A DNA stretch of 64,000 nucleotides from Mycobacterium sp. GA-2829. GTDB taxonomy: Bacteria > Actinomycetota > Actinomycetes > Mycobacteriales > Mycobacteriaceae. Location of the stretch: assembly GCF_001499965.1 (NCBI RefSeq), contig NZ_LQIT01000078.1:62001-126000 (forward strand), written 5' to 3'. This document shows positions 35,066 through 43,183 of the stretch, piece after piece (position 1 is the stretch's first letter; every line of letters starts with the position of its first letter). The translations under genes were made by a program, and so were the position numbers. A model generated the notes under the pieces. It did not search any database, was not told the DNA's origin, and saw only the letters and a program-made list of their open reading frames with translations.

Positions 35066-35953
35066 GTGAGTAGAGGTCCCGAATTGGCCCGCCGGCTGTT
35101 CGACCGCATCGAACCGGTGCACGCCGTCACCTACTTCGCGCCCGAGGCGCGTTCGGCCCTCGACGACCTCGGCTACCGCGGTTTCTGGATGGGCTATTTC
35201 GCCGCCCGCTCCGCGCCGCTGGGCCGGGTGCCCGCCGACGTCGTCACCGCGATCTTCTACAACTTCGCCCCGCACCGGGTGGCCAAGGCACTGCCCGCCG
35301 CGTGGGACGTCGCCCCGCCCGAAGTGGCGCTGCAGGCCAGGGAACGCTCCGCGGTCGCCGCGCTGGAGCGGTGCGGTGTGCGCGACGACGACGGTGCGCG
35401 CACGGCGGCCGCGCTGGCCGCGAGGGCGGCCCGCGACCTCCCGGTCGACGGCAGACCGCTCTATGCGGCGAACAAGGCGCTGGACTGGCCCGACGACCCG
35501 GTCGCGATGCTCTGGCATGCGGCGACCCTGCTGCGGGAGCACCGCGGCGACGGGCACGTCGCGATCCTCGCCGCGGCGGGCCTGAGCGGGCGCGAATGCA
35601 ACGTGCTGCACGCCGCCGCGGGCCGGGTGCCGCGCGAGATGATCATGCGCAGCCGTGACTACGACGACGCGCAGTGGCGCGACCACGTCGAACAGCTGGC
35701 CCGACGCGGTCTGCTCGACACCTCCGGTGAGCTCACCCCCGCCGGTCACGCGGTGAAGCAGCAGATCGAGGACGCCACCGACACGTTGGCGCTGACCGCA
35801 CTCGACGGGCTCACCGACGAGGAGGTCGAGACGCTGTTCCAGACGCTGACACCGATCACCCGTGCGGTGGTGTCCGCCGGCATCGTCCCGTCTGCCACGC
35901 CGATGGGGTTGTCCCGCGACGACCTCGAGGACGCGAGCGCGCACTTGGGCTGA
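35066..35953 (+). CDS. SCO6745-type winged-helix-like protein of unknown function
   Basis: A 295-residue protein matching the actinobacterial SCO6745 family: an N-terminal half with ARRLFDRIEPVHAVTYFAPEARSAL and RGFWMGYFAARSAPLG, then a C-terminal half resembling a MarR-like fold (HAAAGRVPREMI and LARRGLLDTSGELTPAG). It may bind DNA or a ligand, but no function is established. GTG 35066 is preferred to the frame start at 35027 because the upstream residues overlap the gluconokinase promoter and do not resemble the family start. Confidence 0.75.
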   Translation: MSRGPELARRLFDRIEPVHAVTYFAPEARSALDDLGYRGFWMGYFAARSAPLGRVPADVVTAIFYNFAPHRVAKALPAAWDVAPPEVALQARERSAVAALERCGVRDDDGARTAAALAARAARDLPVDGRPLYAANKALDWPDDPVAMLWHAATLLREHRGDGHVAILAAAGLSGRECNVLHAAAGRVPREMIMRSRDYDDAQWRDHVEQLARRGLLDTSGELTPAGHAVKQQIEDATDTLALTALDGLTDEEVETLFQTLTPITRAVVSAGIVPSATPMGLSRDDLEDASAHLG

Positions 35954-35959
35954 CCGGCG

Positions 35960-36298
35960 TCACTTCTTCAGCGGATCGTGGCCCCAGTTCATCAGTGAGT
36001 ACCGCCACGGTGTGTCGGAGACGTCCCCGGACGGCCGCTGCGCGAGGTGGCGGTGCACGTACCCGACGACCTTGCGCATGTGGGCATGGTCGTCGTCGTC
36101 GAGATCGGCCTTCTTGCTCCGCAGGATCTCGACGATGCGCCGCCCGCTCGCGTGGCCGGTGGCCTCGCCGCCGCCGGACTTCTGTCCCACCGACTTCGAC
36201 TCGTCGCCCTCCAGCCACTTCTCCAGGTCGCCCGCGGACATGTTGACCGCGTCCTTGAACTCCGACCAAGTCCGCTCGGGGTCGTTGTCTGCCGACAT
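35960..36298 (-). CDS. DUF3140 protein
   Basis: A 112-residue soluble protein with the DUF3140 pattern: WSEFKDAVNMSAGDLEKWL at the N-terminus, SGRRIVEILRSKK in the middle, HMRKVVGYVHRHLAQRP and a C-terminal WRYSLMNWGHDPLK. Function is unknown. The gene lies 7 bp downstream of the DUF2945 gene, so the two are co-transcribed; this pairing recurs in actinobacteria and suggests a shared stress or DNA/RNA-binding role, as inference. Confidence 0.78.
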   Translation of the reverse strand: MSADNDPERTWSEFKDAVNMSAGDLEKWLEGDESKSVGQKSGGGEATGHASGRRIVEILRSKKADLDDDDHAHMRKVVGYVHRHLAQRPSGDVSDTPWRYSLMNWGHDPLKK

Positions 36299-36305
36299 CA
36301 CACGC

Positions 36306-36518
36306 TCACTTCTTGTCGAGCGCGCCGGGCTTGTGGACCGCGTCGCCGCCGCTCTTGTCGCTGACCACCCGGTACTGCGGTTCGTCCTTGGACGCCTTGA
36401 CCTTCCGGCCCGCCGCCTCCGTCTCCGAGGTGATCTTCTCGACCACCTCGCCCTCGGCGGTGCTGCCATGGCTCTTCCAGGTGACCTTGTCGCCCTTCTT
36501 GAATTCCTGATCGCTCAT
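36306..36518 (-). CDS. DUF2945 (hypervirulence-associated/TUDOR-like) small protein
   Basis: A 70-residue protein with the DUF2945 signature: FKKGDKVTWKSHGSTAEGEV, then strands ending PQYRVVSDKSGGDAVHKP. The fold is a small SH3-like barrel. It is basic and soluble, and co-transcribed with DUF3140 (7-bp gap). Function unknown; the plant-pathogen name of the family has no clear meaning here. Confidence 0.8.
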   Translation of the reverse strand: MSDQEFKKGDKVTWKSHGSTAEGEVVEKITSETEAAGRKVKASKDEPQYRVVSDKSGGDAVHKPGALDKK

Positions 36519-36586
36519 GGGAAGGCGGGTACCCACCGGTCCCCCGGTCACGCGACCGGGTCGCTGACCGTCACAAACACGTCGGA

Positions 36587-36910
36587 TCAGCGCGGCGCGT
36601 ACATGATGAAACCGACCCCGGCCAGGCAGATCAGCGCGCCGGTGATGTCCCACCGGTCGGGCCGGAACCCGTCCACGACCACACCCCACAGCAGCGATCC
36701 GGCGACGAACACCCCGCCGTAGGCGGCCAGGATGCGCCCGAAATGGGCGTCGGGCTGGAATGCGGCGACGAAACCGTAGGCCCCCAGCGCGAGCATCCCG
36801 GCGCCGGCCCACAGCCACCCGCGGTGCTCCCTCACCCCCTGCCACACCAGCCACGCACCACCGATCTCCAGCAGCGCGGCGAGGAGGAACAGGACGACCG
36901 ATTTGAGCAC
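36587..36910 (-). CDS. YnfA/UPF0060-family small membrane protein
   Basis: From GTG 36910 a 107-residue protein of four helices aligning end to end with E. coli YnfA: LLAALLEIGGAWLVW in helix 1, FGRILAAYGGVFVAGSLLW in helix 3, DRWDITGALICLAGVG in helix 4. The family resembles small multidrug transporters; the transported compound is unknown. The frame is open to 36982, but the additional 24 residues are polar and have no family counterpart. Confidence 0.8.
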   Translation of the reverse strand: MLKSVVLFLLAALLEIGGAWLVWQGVREHRGWLWAGAGMLALGAYGFVAAFQPDAHFGRILAAYGGVFVAGSLLWGVVVDGFRPDRWDITGALICLAGVGFIMYAPR

Positions 36911-36994
36911 GAACACGCCCGTCAGCCTGCCGTGAGCGTGCGCGAACTGCCGCAGATTCGCGGCGTGTCGTGCATCAGACACGCACGCTGGGCG

Positions 36995-38995
36995 TCAGGA
37001 GCGGCCGATGTTGTGGTTCCACTCCAGCCAGCCGACGCCGGTGCAGCCGTCGCCGGTGGTGACGACCGCCCACCCCCGCGGGAAGTGGCTGACCCGGCGG
37101 TCGGCGGCGACCAGGCGCACCGGGGCGAAACCGCGGACGTCGACATCGACGGTGAGGTCACCCGGTTGCACCGACAGCGAGGTGGTGACCGGGAGCCCGG
37201 TGTCGGCGAAGGTCGCCTGCGCCGACATCTGGGTGGTCTCGGCCAGCGGTGCGCCCGGCGGCTGGACGTAGCCGATGCTGAGCGGGCCCATGTCCGGGAT
37301 CCGGAGGTCGACGCCGTGCAGGTGGGTGCCGTCGTCGAGATGCAGGGCCTGCCACACCCAGTCCATCGCCCACCAGTCGCGCACGCCCCACGAGTGGTCG
37401 CGCTGGCCGGGAACCGCGTCGAAGGTGTACTCGTGGCCGTCGGCGGTGACCGTGCCCGACACCGTGCAGGCGATCTCGTAGCGCGGGGTGATGCGGTACT
37501 GGTAGGGCGTGCCGACGGTGGTCCACGTCAGGTCCATCGTGAGGTCGACGGGTCGGCCCGACTCACCGCGCAGCAGTGCCGCCGGGTCGTCGTGCGCCTC
37601 GCCGCGGCCGCGCACGGTCACCCGGAAGGTACGCAGCGGGTCCACCGGCTGCAGCCCGAGATGTGCCTGCTCCGTTGAGGTTTCGGTGAAGTCGGCGGGC
37701 AGGGGCGCTTCGAAGTCGACGATGCCGATGGTCGGCATCCCGGGTCCGCAGACGAGCGCGTTGACCCAGGCGACACCGCGGTTGGGGTACAGGCCCAGCC
37801 GCACCCAGCCGCCGACGTCCTGGGCGGCGTCGACGAAGTCGAAGTACCAGCTCTCGTTCCACAGCTCCTCGTCGCCCGGTGGGTGCGACCCCTCATCGGC
37901 AGGCTCGGGCTGCAGGGGTTCATCGGCGGACGGTTCGGGCAGCGCGGCCAGCGCGTCGGTGTCGAGGACGTGTTCGCAGTGCCTGCGCAGCATCGTCATG
38001 AACATCTCGTCGCCGCGTTCGGTCCGCGCGACGAGCATCGACGAGACGATCGCCATCATCACGCCGAAGAAGCTCTGCCTGCGGACGCCGTCGCGCACCG
38101 CCGCGAGATCCACCGGCGCCTGCGGTCCGAGCGCCTCGTGGTAGGCGCGCAACAGGTCGTCGTAGTGGGCGCGGCGCTCCTCGACGGGCAGCGCGCAGCC
38201 CAGGAAGTACGCCACGTCGGTGAAGGCGGGACCCCAGGTGACGGTCTGCCAGTCGACGACGGTCAGCGTCCGGTCGGCGCCGGGTTGGCCGAACAGCATG
38301 TTGTCGAGCCGGTAGTCGCCGTGCACCAAGCCGTGCGGACGGTCCTCGGCGCCCTCGGCCGCCAGATACGCGTCGAAGACCGCGACCAGCCGCTCGCACA
38401 CCGCGCGGTGTTCGGGCGCTATCGCGTCGCCGTAGCGGTCGGCGAACCCGGCCCACAACTGGCCGATCAGCGCCTGGTTCAGCGGCGCCTCCCGGTTGAG
38501 CCAGGCGGCGTCGGCCAGCGCCTCGTTGCCGAGCAGCGGTCCGTGTACGCGGCCCAGCTCGGCGAGCGCGATCATGGCCTCTGCGGGGGTGGCGCCGCGG
38601 ATCTCGTCGCCCACCACCGCGGGCGCGGCATCGCCGAGCAGCAGGTCGAACGCGCCGGTCTCGGCGTCGTAGGCGGCGTGGTAGCAGGGCGCCACCGGAC
38701 CGGGCAGCCCCGGCGCGATGTCGGTGTAGAACCGCACCTCGCGTTCGTAGAGCCCGAGCGCGAGCCCGGTCTGGCGGCTGCTGGGGTCGGTGGCGGCGAC
38801 TTTGAGCACCACTGAGGTGGGCCCGTCGGACCCGTCGGCGTAGGTCAGGTGGACGCGGTAGCACTCGCTCATCTGGCCGGTGCCGATGCGTTCGGACCGG
38901 AAATCGGTGACGGTGCCGCCGACGAGCACCATGGTCAGCCATTCGGCGGTCAGATCGGCGGGACGTTCGATCAGCAGGTCTGCAGTGTGAGCCAC
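36995..38995 (-). CDS. Fusion of a phosphotransferase (APH/EcKL-like) with a C-terminal beta-rich DUF7064/7065-type region
   Basis: A 666-residue two-part protein. Residues 1-350 are an aminoglycoside-phosphotransferase/ecdysteroid-kinase-like domain: ATP-binding region with VVLKVAATDPSS, catalytic loop HGDYRLDNMLF (near 225-235) and metal motif TVVDWQT. After an acidic Pro-rich linker (about 345-375), residues 380-666 form a Trp-rich, beta-strand region (FDAVPGQRDHSWGVRDWW) resembling lipocalin-like DUF7064/7065 proteins, usually separate genes in mycobacteria. Phosphorylation of a steroid- or lipid-like hydroxyl compound bound by the second domain is a reasonable guess. The GTG start follows TAGGTT by 6 bases, so it is probably leaderless. 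Confidence 0.78.
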   Translation of the reverse strand: MAHTADLLIERPADLTAEWLTMVLVGGTVTDFRSERIGTGQMSECYRVHLTYADGSDGPTSVVLKVAATDPSSRQTGLALGLYEREVRFYTDIAPGLPGPVAPCYHAAYDAETGAFDLLLGDAAPAVVGDEIRGATPAEAMIALAELGRVHGPLLGNEALADAAWLNREAPLNQALIGQLWAGFADRYGDAIAPEHRAVCERLVAVFDAYLAAEGAEDRPHGLVHGDYRLDNMLFGQPGADRTLTVVDWQTVTWGPAFTDVAYFLGCALPVEERRAHYDDLLRAYHEALGPQAPVDLAAVRDGVRRQSFFGVMMAIVSSMLVARTERGDEMFMTMLRRHCEHVLDTDALAALPEPSADEPLQPEPADEGSHPPGDEELWNESWYFDFVDAAQDVGGWVRLGLYPNRGVAWVNALVCGPGMPTIGIVDFEAPLPADFTETSTEQAHLGLQPVDPLRTFRVTVRGRGEAHDDPAALLRGESGRPVDLTMDLTWTTVGTPYQYRITPRYEIACTVSGTVTADGHEYTFDAVPGQRDHSWGVRDWWAMDWVWQALHLDDGTHLHGVDLRIPDMGPLSIGYVQPPGAPLAETTQMSAQATFADTGLPVTTSLSVQPGDLTVDVDVRGFAPVRLVAADRRVSHFPRGWAVVTTGDGCTGVGWLEWNHNIGRS

Positions 38996-39001
38996 GCGAT
39001 G

Positions 39002-39007
39002 AACCTA
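39002..39007 (-). promoter_or_regulatory. Candidate -10 for leaderless phosphotransferase-fusion gene
   Basis: Minus strand reads TAGGTT (TANNNT) 6 bases before GTG 38995, with no ribosome-binding site between. Confidence 0.4.
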
Positions 39008-39045
39008 GCAGTGGGCTGAATCACAGGTTGACGGGTGTCAACGCT

Positions 39046-40554
39046 TCAGCGCGCCGAGAGTGTGAACCCCGCCCAGGCTTCGCGGCGGTGTGCGTCGGGG
39101 TCGTCTTCGACGCGGGATTTGCGGTCGAAGACCAGCACCGCACGCTCGTCGGCGCTGTAGGCCGGCCAGCCCTGCCCGGGGGTTCCGGTGCGGCTGAACT
39201 CCCGCCACCGGCGCTGGATGTCCTTGCTGACTTTGATCGCCGACCCCCGGTCGGCGGCGGCGGTGAGCAGGGCGCCGAACCGGGTGCGGTAGGTGTCGAA
39301 GACCGCGAGCAGTTCGGTCGCGTGGGTGGCGCCCAGCCCGGACCACTTGAGCGTGCGGGGCGCGTAGTCGTAGCGGTACACGTAGGTCGGCGCGTGCCGG
39401 GAATGGGCCTCGGAGATCTGCCACGTTGCGGTGCCGAACGCGAAGTCGCCGCCCAGCTGCATACATGCCGACGAGTTCGGATAGCCCGGGTAGGCGCCGG
39501 TGATCCGCTCGCGGCGGTCGGCGTCCGAATCGGCCAACAGGGTCTCGATCATCGGTTCCGACATCGGCAGCAGCGGCAGGAACCGGCTGAACAACCGGCC
39601 CTCCTCGGCGTTGTTGCCGACGATCAACGGCACTCGGTGCGCACTGCCCTCGGCCATCGCCGCGACGGGTTCGACGGGCAGGTAGTCCGATCCGTACGAC
39701 GGGCCGACCGGGAACGCGCCGGGCAGATCGGTCATACCACGCCGGATCACGTTCTCGAGCGCCTTGCCCAGCTCCGACGGACGGGCGGCCTTCAGCGCGG
39801 CCGCCCCGTCCTGCGGGCGTGCACCGAGGACGTCGACGAAGCGTTCCGCGAAATCGGCGGCGGCGTCCTGTGAACGCACCATCCCGCTGGCCGGACTCTC
39901 CGAGATCGCTTGGTGGAAAAGGCCTTTGGCCTGCGGGGTGGCCAGCAGCGTGGCGACCGCGTGCGCGCCCGCGCTCTCCCCGAAGATCGTCACGTTGTCC
40001 GGGTCGCCGCCGAACACCGCGATGTTGTCGCGCACCCACCGCAGCGCCATCACCAGGTCGCGCAGGAACAGGTTGTCGTCGATCGGATGTTCCGGGGTGG
40101 ACAGCGACGAGAAGTCCATGGCGCCCAGCGGCCCGAGGCGGTAGTTGACCGAGACGTAGACGCACCCGCGGCGGGCCAGCGCCGCACCGTCGTAGATGGG
40201 GGTGGCCGAACTGCCGAAGGCGTAGCCGCCACCGTGGATGAAGAACATCACCGGCAGCGGGCCGTCGGCGGGCTTCTCCGACGTCACCACGTTGAGCGTC
40301 AGGCAGTCCTCGCTCATCGGCTGACGCTTGTTCACGCCGAGCAATGCGTACTTGGGATCCTGCGGGGCGCAGTTGCCGACACTGTGGCAGTACCGGACCC
40401 CGCGCCACGGTTGCGCGGGCAGGGGTGCACGCAGGCGTAGCGAGCCCACCGGAGGCTGCGCGTACGGGATTGCCCGCCACCGATGCACCCCGTCGCGGGT
40501 GAACCCTTCGATCGTTCCGGTGCTGATCGTCGCGCGGACGGTACGGTCGTGCAT
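39046..40554 (-). CDS. lipT: Type-B carboxylesterase, LipT-like
   Basis: A 502-residue alpha/beta-hydrolase of the carboxylesterase family. It has the oxyanion motif HGGGYAFGS near residues 110-118, nucleophile elbow GESAGA (Ser near 198), acidic partner in NNAEEGRLF, and catalytic His expected in GLGATHATEL. It hydrolyses carboxylic esters; no signal peptide is visible. Placement next to an LppI-like lipoprotein and near rbpA matches M. tuberculosis lipT (Rv2045c). Start ATG 40554 follows TACCGT by 6 bases, a leaderless arrangement. Confidence 0.83.
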   Translation of the reverse strand: MHDRTVRATISTGTIEGFTRDGVHRWRAIPYAQPPVGSLRLRAPLPAQPWRGVRYCHSVGNCAPQDPKYALLGVNKRQPMSEDCLTLNVVTSEKPADGPLPVMFFIHGGGYAFGSSATPIYDGAALARRGCVYVSVNYRLGPLGAMDFSSLSTPEHPIDDNLFLRDLVMALRWVRDNIAVFGGDPDNVTIFGESAGAHAVATLLATPQAKGLFHQAISESPASGMVRSQDAAADFAERFVDVLGARPQDGAAALKAARPSELGKALENVIRRGMTDLPGAFPVGPSYGSDYLPVEPVAAMAEGSAHRVPLIVGNNAEEGRLFSRFLPLLPMSEPMIETLLADSDADRRERITGAYPGYPNSSACMQLGGDFAFGTATWQISEAHSRHAPTYVYRYDYAPRTLKWSGLGATHATELLAVFDTYRTRFGALLTAAADRGSAIKVSKDIQRRWREFSRTGTPGQGWPAYSADERAVLVFDRKSRVEDDPDAHRREAWAGFTLSAR

Positions 40555-40560
40555 GTTTCG

Positions 40561-40566
40561 ACGGTA
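40561..40566 (-). promoter_or_regulatory. Candidate -10 for leaderless carboxylesterase gene
   Basis: Minus strand TACCGT lies 6 bases before ATG 40554. It faces the divergent lipoprotein promoter about 50 bp away. Confidence 0.42.
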
Positions 40567-40616
40567 GCGAACGCGCGCCGCCGCCGCGCCTGACCAGGGT
40601 GTGCGTGTCGGCCCGC

Positions 40617-40622
40617 TAGCCT
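40617..40622 (+). promoter_or_regulatory. Candidate -10 for leaderless lipoprotein gene
   Basis: TAGCCT fits TANNNT and ends 7 bases before ATG 40630, which has no Shine-Dalgarno sequence. Confidence 0.42.
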
Positions 40623-40629
40623 GGCCAGC

Positions 40630-41310
40630 ATGCGATTCGCTGTGCTGCTCGCGGCGTCTTTGCTGGTCGCAGCCTGCTCGCAGGCGGTCGACGGGCAGGC
40701 GCGGCAATCCGAGAGTTCCCAGTCGGTCCCGTCGGGCACCTCCCGCACCGCCCCGTCGTCGACCACCGCGCCCCCGCCGACGGCCGCCCCGAAGGCGCAG
40801 GCGCCGATCGGAGAGGTGGTGCGCTGGATCGAGGCCGCCGCCCCCGCCGCACCCGAGGAGTTCCGCACGGTCAGCCGCGAGGGTGCCAGCACCGACCTCG
40901 GCGAAGGCGTTGCGTTCACCACCCCGGCGGGGACGTCGAAGTGCATGACCAACCGCGGCGCCGACGGTGCGCTCACCTGTCTGGTCGAGCTACGTGATCC
41001 GCCGGAGCGGCCTGCCGACGTGTACGGGGAGTGGAAGGGCGGTTGGGTCGACTTCCCGGGCGCCACCCTCGACGTCGGGTCCGCACACGGCGATCCGGGA
41101 CCGTTCTCCGACGGGTTCGGAGCCGAGCTCCCCTACGGCGAGGCGCTGAGCTTCGGTGACTACCGGTGCCGCACCGATCCCGCGGGGCTGTTCTGCGTCA
41201 ACTACGCCCATCGGTCGGCCGCGCGGTTCAGCGACGCGGGCATCGAACCGTTCGGGTGTCTTCAGGAGGTCTCGCCGCCGCCCGACATCGGTGCCCGGTT
41301 CAGCTGCTGA
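40630..41310 (+). CDS. LppI-like lipoprotein
   Basis: A 226-residue lipoprotein. Residues 1-16 form a signal peptide with lipobox LVAAC (Cys16), followed by a Ser/Thr/Pro/Ala-rich linker to about residue 58 and a globular domain with five cysteines, probably disulfide-bonded, that include the final residue. Divergence from the LipT-like gene mirrors the Rv2045c-Rv2046 (lipT-lppI) arrangement in M. tuberculosis, and the length agrees with LppI. Function is unknown. Probably leaderless. Confidence 0.75.
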   Translation: MRFAVLLAASLLVAACSQAVDGQARQSESSQSVPSGTSRTAPSSTTAPPPTAAPKAQAPIGEVVRWIEAAAPAAPEEFRTVSREGASTDLGEGVAFTTPAGTSKCMTNRGADGALTCLVELRDPPERPADVYGEWKGGWVDFPGATLDVGSAHGDPGPFSDGFGAELPYGEALSFGDYRCRTDPAGLFCVNYAHRSAARFSDAGIEPFGCLQEVSPPPDIGARFSC

Positions 41311-41325
41311 GGGCGCCCCTCCCAC

Positions 41326-41386
41326 CGCGAGCGTGCGTGTCTGCACACGACACGCCGGGGTTTTCCTACAACTGCGCACGCTCGCG
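41326..41386. terminator. Long branched inverted repeat between convergent genes
   Basis: Arms CGCGAGCGTGCG (41326-41337) and CGCACGCTCGCG (41375-41386) are perfect 12-base inverted repeats. The interior contains a further CGTGTC/GACACG stem, followed by an unpaired GGGGTTTTCC-type segment. It sits between the lipoprotein stop and the convergent membrane-protein stop, so bidirectional termination is likely. This CGAGCGTGCG...CGCACGCTCG layout resembles a palindromic element I associate with many mycobacterial intergenic regions. Confidence 0.6.
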
Positions 41387-41400
41387 CCAGGGTGAGGGTG

Positions 41401-41976
41401 CTACTCGACCGGCCGCGCCCGTTCGCGCACCCGCTGCGGATAGGCGTGCGTCATCCCGACCGCACCCACGATGACCACCACCGGGATGACGTAGTTGGTC
41501 CAGTCGCCGGTGTGCGGGACCCGTGCGGCGAGCAGGCCGAGCACCGCGATCAATGCGAACACCAACGCCCACATCAGCGTCAGCACCTGGTTGGTCCGCC
41601 GGAACACCGGCTCTTCCCAATCATGTTGCGGCACGCTCTCTCTGGCGTACTGCTCGGTGAACGGCACGAACGCCAGCGACACCATGCACATCACCGCCAG
41701 CACCGCGCTGGACACCGTCGTCGCATAGGTGTCCATCCAGTCGCGGTCCGCCGCACCGACGCCCATCGCGATCACAGTGACGCCGGAGAAGAACACGATC
41801 GTGACGATGTCGAGCCACCGTGGCCCGCCCCGGCCCATCGCGATCCCGAGGATGACCGCGGACAGCACCGCGCACAGGGCGCCGAACATCCAGGTGCTCG
41901 GGCCGTCGGCGACGACCCAGTAGATGATCCACGGCGCGAAGCCGACGAAGGGGCTGCGGTCGAACCAGTCATCCAT
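41401..41976 (-). CDS. Multi-pass membrane protein of unknown function
   Basis: A 191-residue protein with five or so hydrophobic segments: about residues 13-48 (two), 58-75, 88-110, 133-150 and 160-175. Both termini appear cytoplasmic, with a charged C-terminal tail. No family motif was recognised. Start ATG 41976 is preferred to the TTG one codon earlier. It lies downstream of the 42127-42867 lipoprotein gene on the same strand, separated by 150 bp containing hairpins. Confidence 0.68.
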   Translation of the reverse strand: MDDWFDRSPFVGFAPWIIYWVVADGPSTWMFGALCAVLSAVILGIAMGRGGPRWLDIVTIVFFSGVTVIAMGVGAADRDWMDTYATTVSSAVLAVMCMVSLAFVPFTEQYARESVPQHDWEEPVFRRTNQVLTLMWALVFALIAVLGLLAARVPHTGDWTNYVIPVVVIVGAVGMTHAYPQRVRERARPVE

Positions 41977-42014
41977 CAATCCGGCAGCGTACGCCGGGTG
42001 GTGGTCAGGCCACG

Positions 42015-42033
42015 CCCTTCTGCCGCAGAAGGG
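42015..42033. terminator. Compact hairpin downstream of the lipoprotein gene
   Basis: CCCTTCTG (42015-42022) pairs perfectly with CAGAAGGG (42026-42033) around three bases. A second inverted repeat, GCGACACA (42046-42053) with TGTGTCGC (42089-42096), lies between it and the lipoprotein stop at 42127. Together they could end the lipoprotein transcript before the next gene. Confidence 0.5.
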
Positions 42034-42126
42034 TGCGGCCGCCGCGCGACACAGTCGTCAAGCGCTGTCCCTCCGCCCCCACTTCGCATGTGTCGCAGCG
42101 GTTTTGCCGATCTGTCGGGAGCAGGC

Positions 42127-42867
42127 CTATGCGGGCGGCAGCCGGAATTCGCCGTCGACGATCACGGCCTCGACGGGCTGACCGTCGATGGTGGCGCCCC
42201 ATTTGCCGTCCGGTTGCTGCTGGAGCGGACCGGCCTGCCGCAACAACCGCCGGTTGCGCACTTCGGCGCGGAACTGTTCGTCCTTGAGCTGCTGCTGCTT
42301 CTCGAAGATGTTGTCGTCGTCGTCTCGACCGAAGTCTCCGCCGAGGCCGCCGAACTGCACACCGACCGCAGAACCGTTGGGGCGCAACACCCATGACTCG
42401 CGCACGCCGCCCCGTGCCGCGGTGTACACACCGGCCGGTGCGGCCACCTCCGCGGCGGTGAAGGTGTAGGTGACGCCGTCCATCGTCAGATCGCCCCCGA
42501 CGTCCCCGCCGGAGAACGAGGCGTCGAGGGTGTCGCGGAACCTCGACGTCGCCCTGACCACACCGTCGGCCTGGTCGCCGAAGAACCAGGCTTCGTCGTC
42601 GGTGCCGTTGCAGGCGTAGGCGGCGAACCGGTCGCCGTCGACGGCGATCCCGATCGTCATCGGTCGGCCGCCCTGCTCCATGTCGGCGATGAACGTGGCC
42701 GAAGGAGGGAACGCCTCCGCCGACGCGGGGGCGGCGGTGGTGCCGGGCTCGGTGGTGGTCTCGGTGGTGGATCCACCGCCCGAGCACGCCGACAGCGTGC
42801 CGAACGCGCAGATCGCACCGACCCCCAGACGCAGGGTGCGGTTGTGCTTGCGGATGTGCTGTGCCAT
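42127..42867 (-). CDS. Secreted lipoprotein of unknown function
   Basis: A 246-residue protein with a signal peptide over residues 1-27, lipobox TLSAC (Cys28), and a Thr/Glu/Pro-rich linker to about residue 50. A beta-rich domain includes ADMEQGGRPMTIGIAVDGDRFAAY and ACNGTDDEAWF. The last 70 residues are charged and helical (FEKQQQLKDEQFRAEVRNRR). No named domain was recognised. GGTGAG lies before ATG 42867. Confidence 0.75.
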   Translation of the reverse strand: MAQHIRKHNRTLRLGVGAICAFGTLSACSGGGSTTETTTEPGTTAAPASAEAFPPSATFIADMEQGGRPMTIGIAVDGDRFAAYACNGTDDEAWFFGDQADGVVRATSRFRDTLDASFSGGDVGGDLTMDGVTYTFTAAEVAAPAGVYTAARGGVRESWVLRPNGSAVGVQFGGLGGDFGRDDDDNIFEKQQQLKDEQFRAEVRNRRLLRQAGPLQQQPDGKWGATIDGQPVEAVIVDGEFRLPPA

Positions 42868-42910
42868 CTCACCAGGATGATTTCCTGACCGCGGCCTCAC
42901 ACGGGCTTCA

Positions 42911-43183
42911 GTGGAGAATCTGGGGAACCTTCTGGTCGAGACGGTGCGTATCGACCGTGTCAGCGGCCGAGGCGAGCGCGATCTGGCCCGGCGTCGCTCC
43001 CTTGTCGTCGGCGATCTGCCGGGGCAATTCGACCAGCGCCTGATCGGCCCGGCGCGCTTCACGTGTGAAGCGCGGCAGGGAGCGGCGCAGGTCGTCGTCG
43101 TCCGGCGGTGTGCGGGGCTCGATCGTGCCGGTCAGGTGGTGCTCCCTGCCTCGTGGGCCGCCGACCAGATCACCGCGTCGTGA
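42911..43183 (+). CDS. Possible small hypothetical protein
   Basis: A 90-residue frame from GTG 42911 filling an otherwise empty 300-bp gap. Roughly four in five codons end in G or C, as in neighbouring genes, and composition is protein-like (VENLGNLLVETV at the start, AQVVVVRRC later). There is no clear ribosome-binding site or TANNNT box, and no recognised domain. It overlaps the convergent helicase stop by 14 bp. A non-coding interpretation cannot be excluded. Confidence 0.42.
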   Translation: MENLGNLLVETVRIDRVSGRGERDLARRRSLVVGDLPGQFDQRLIGPARFTCEARQGAAQVVVVRRCAGLDRAGQVVLPASWAADQITAS

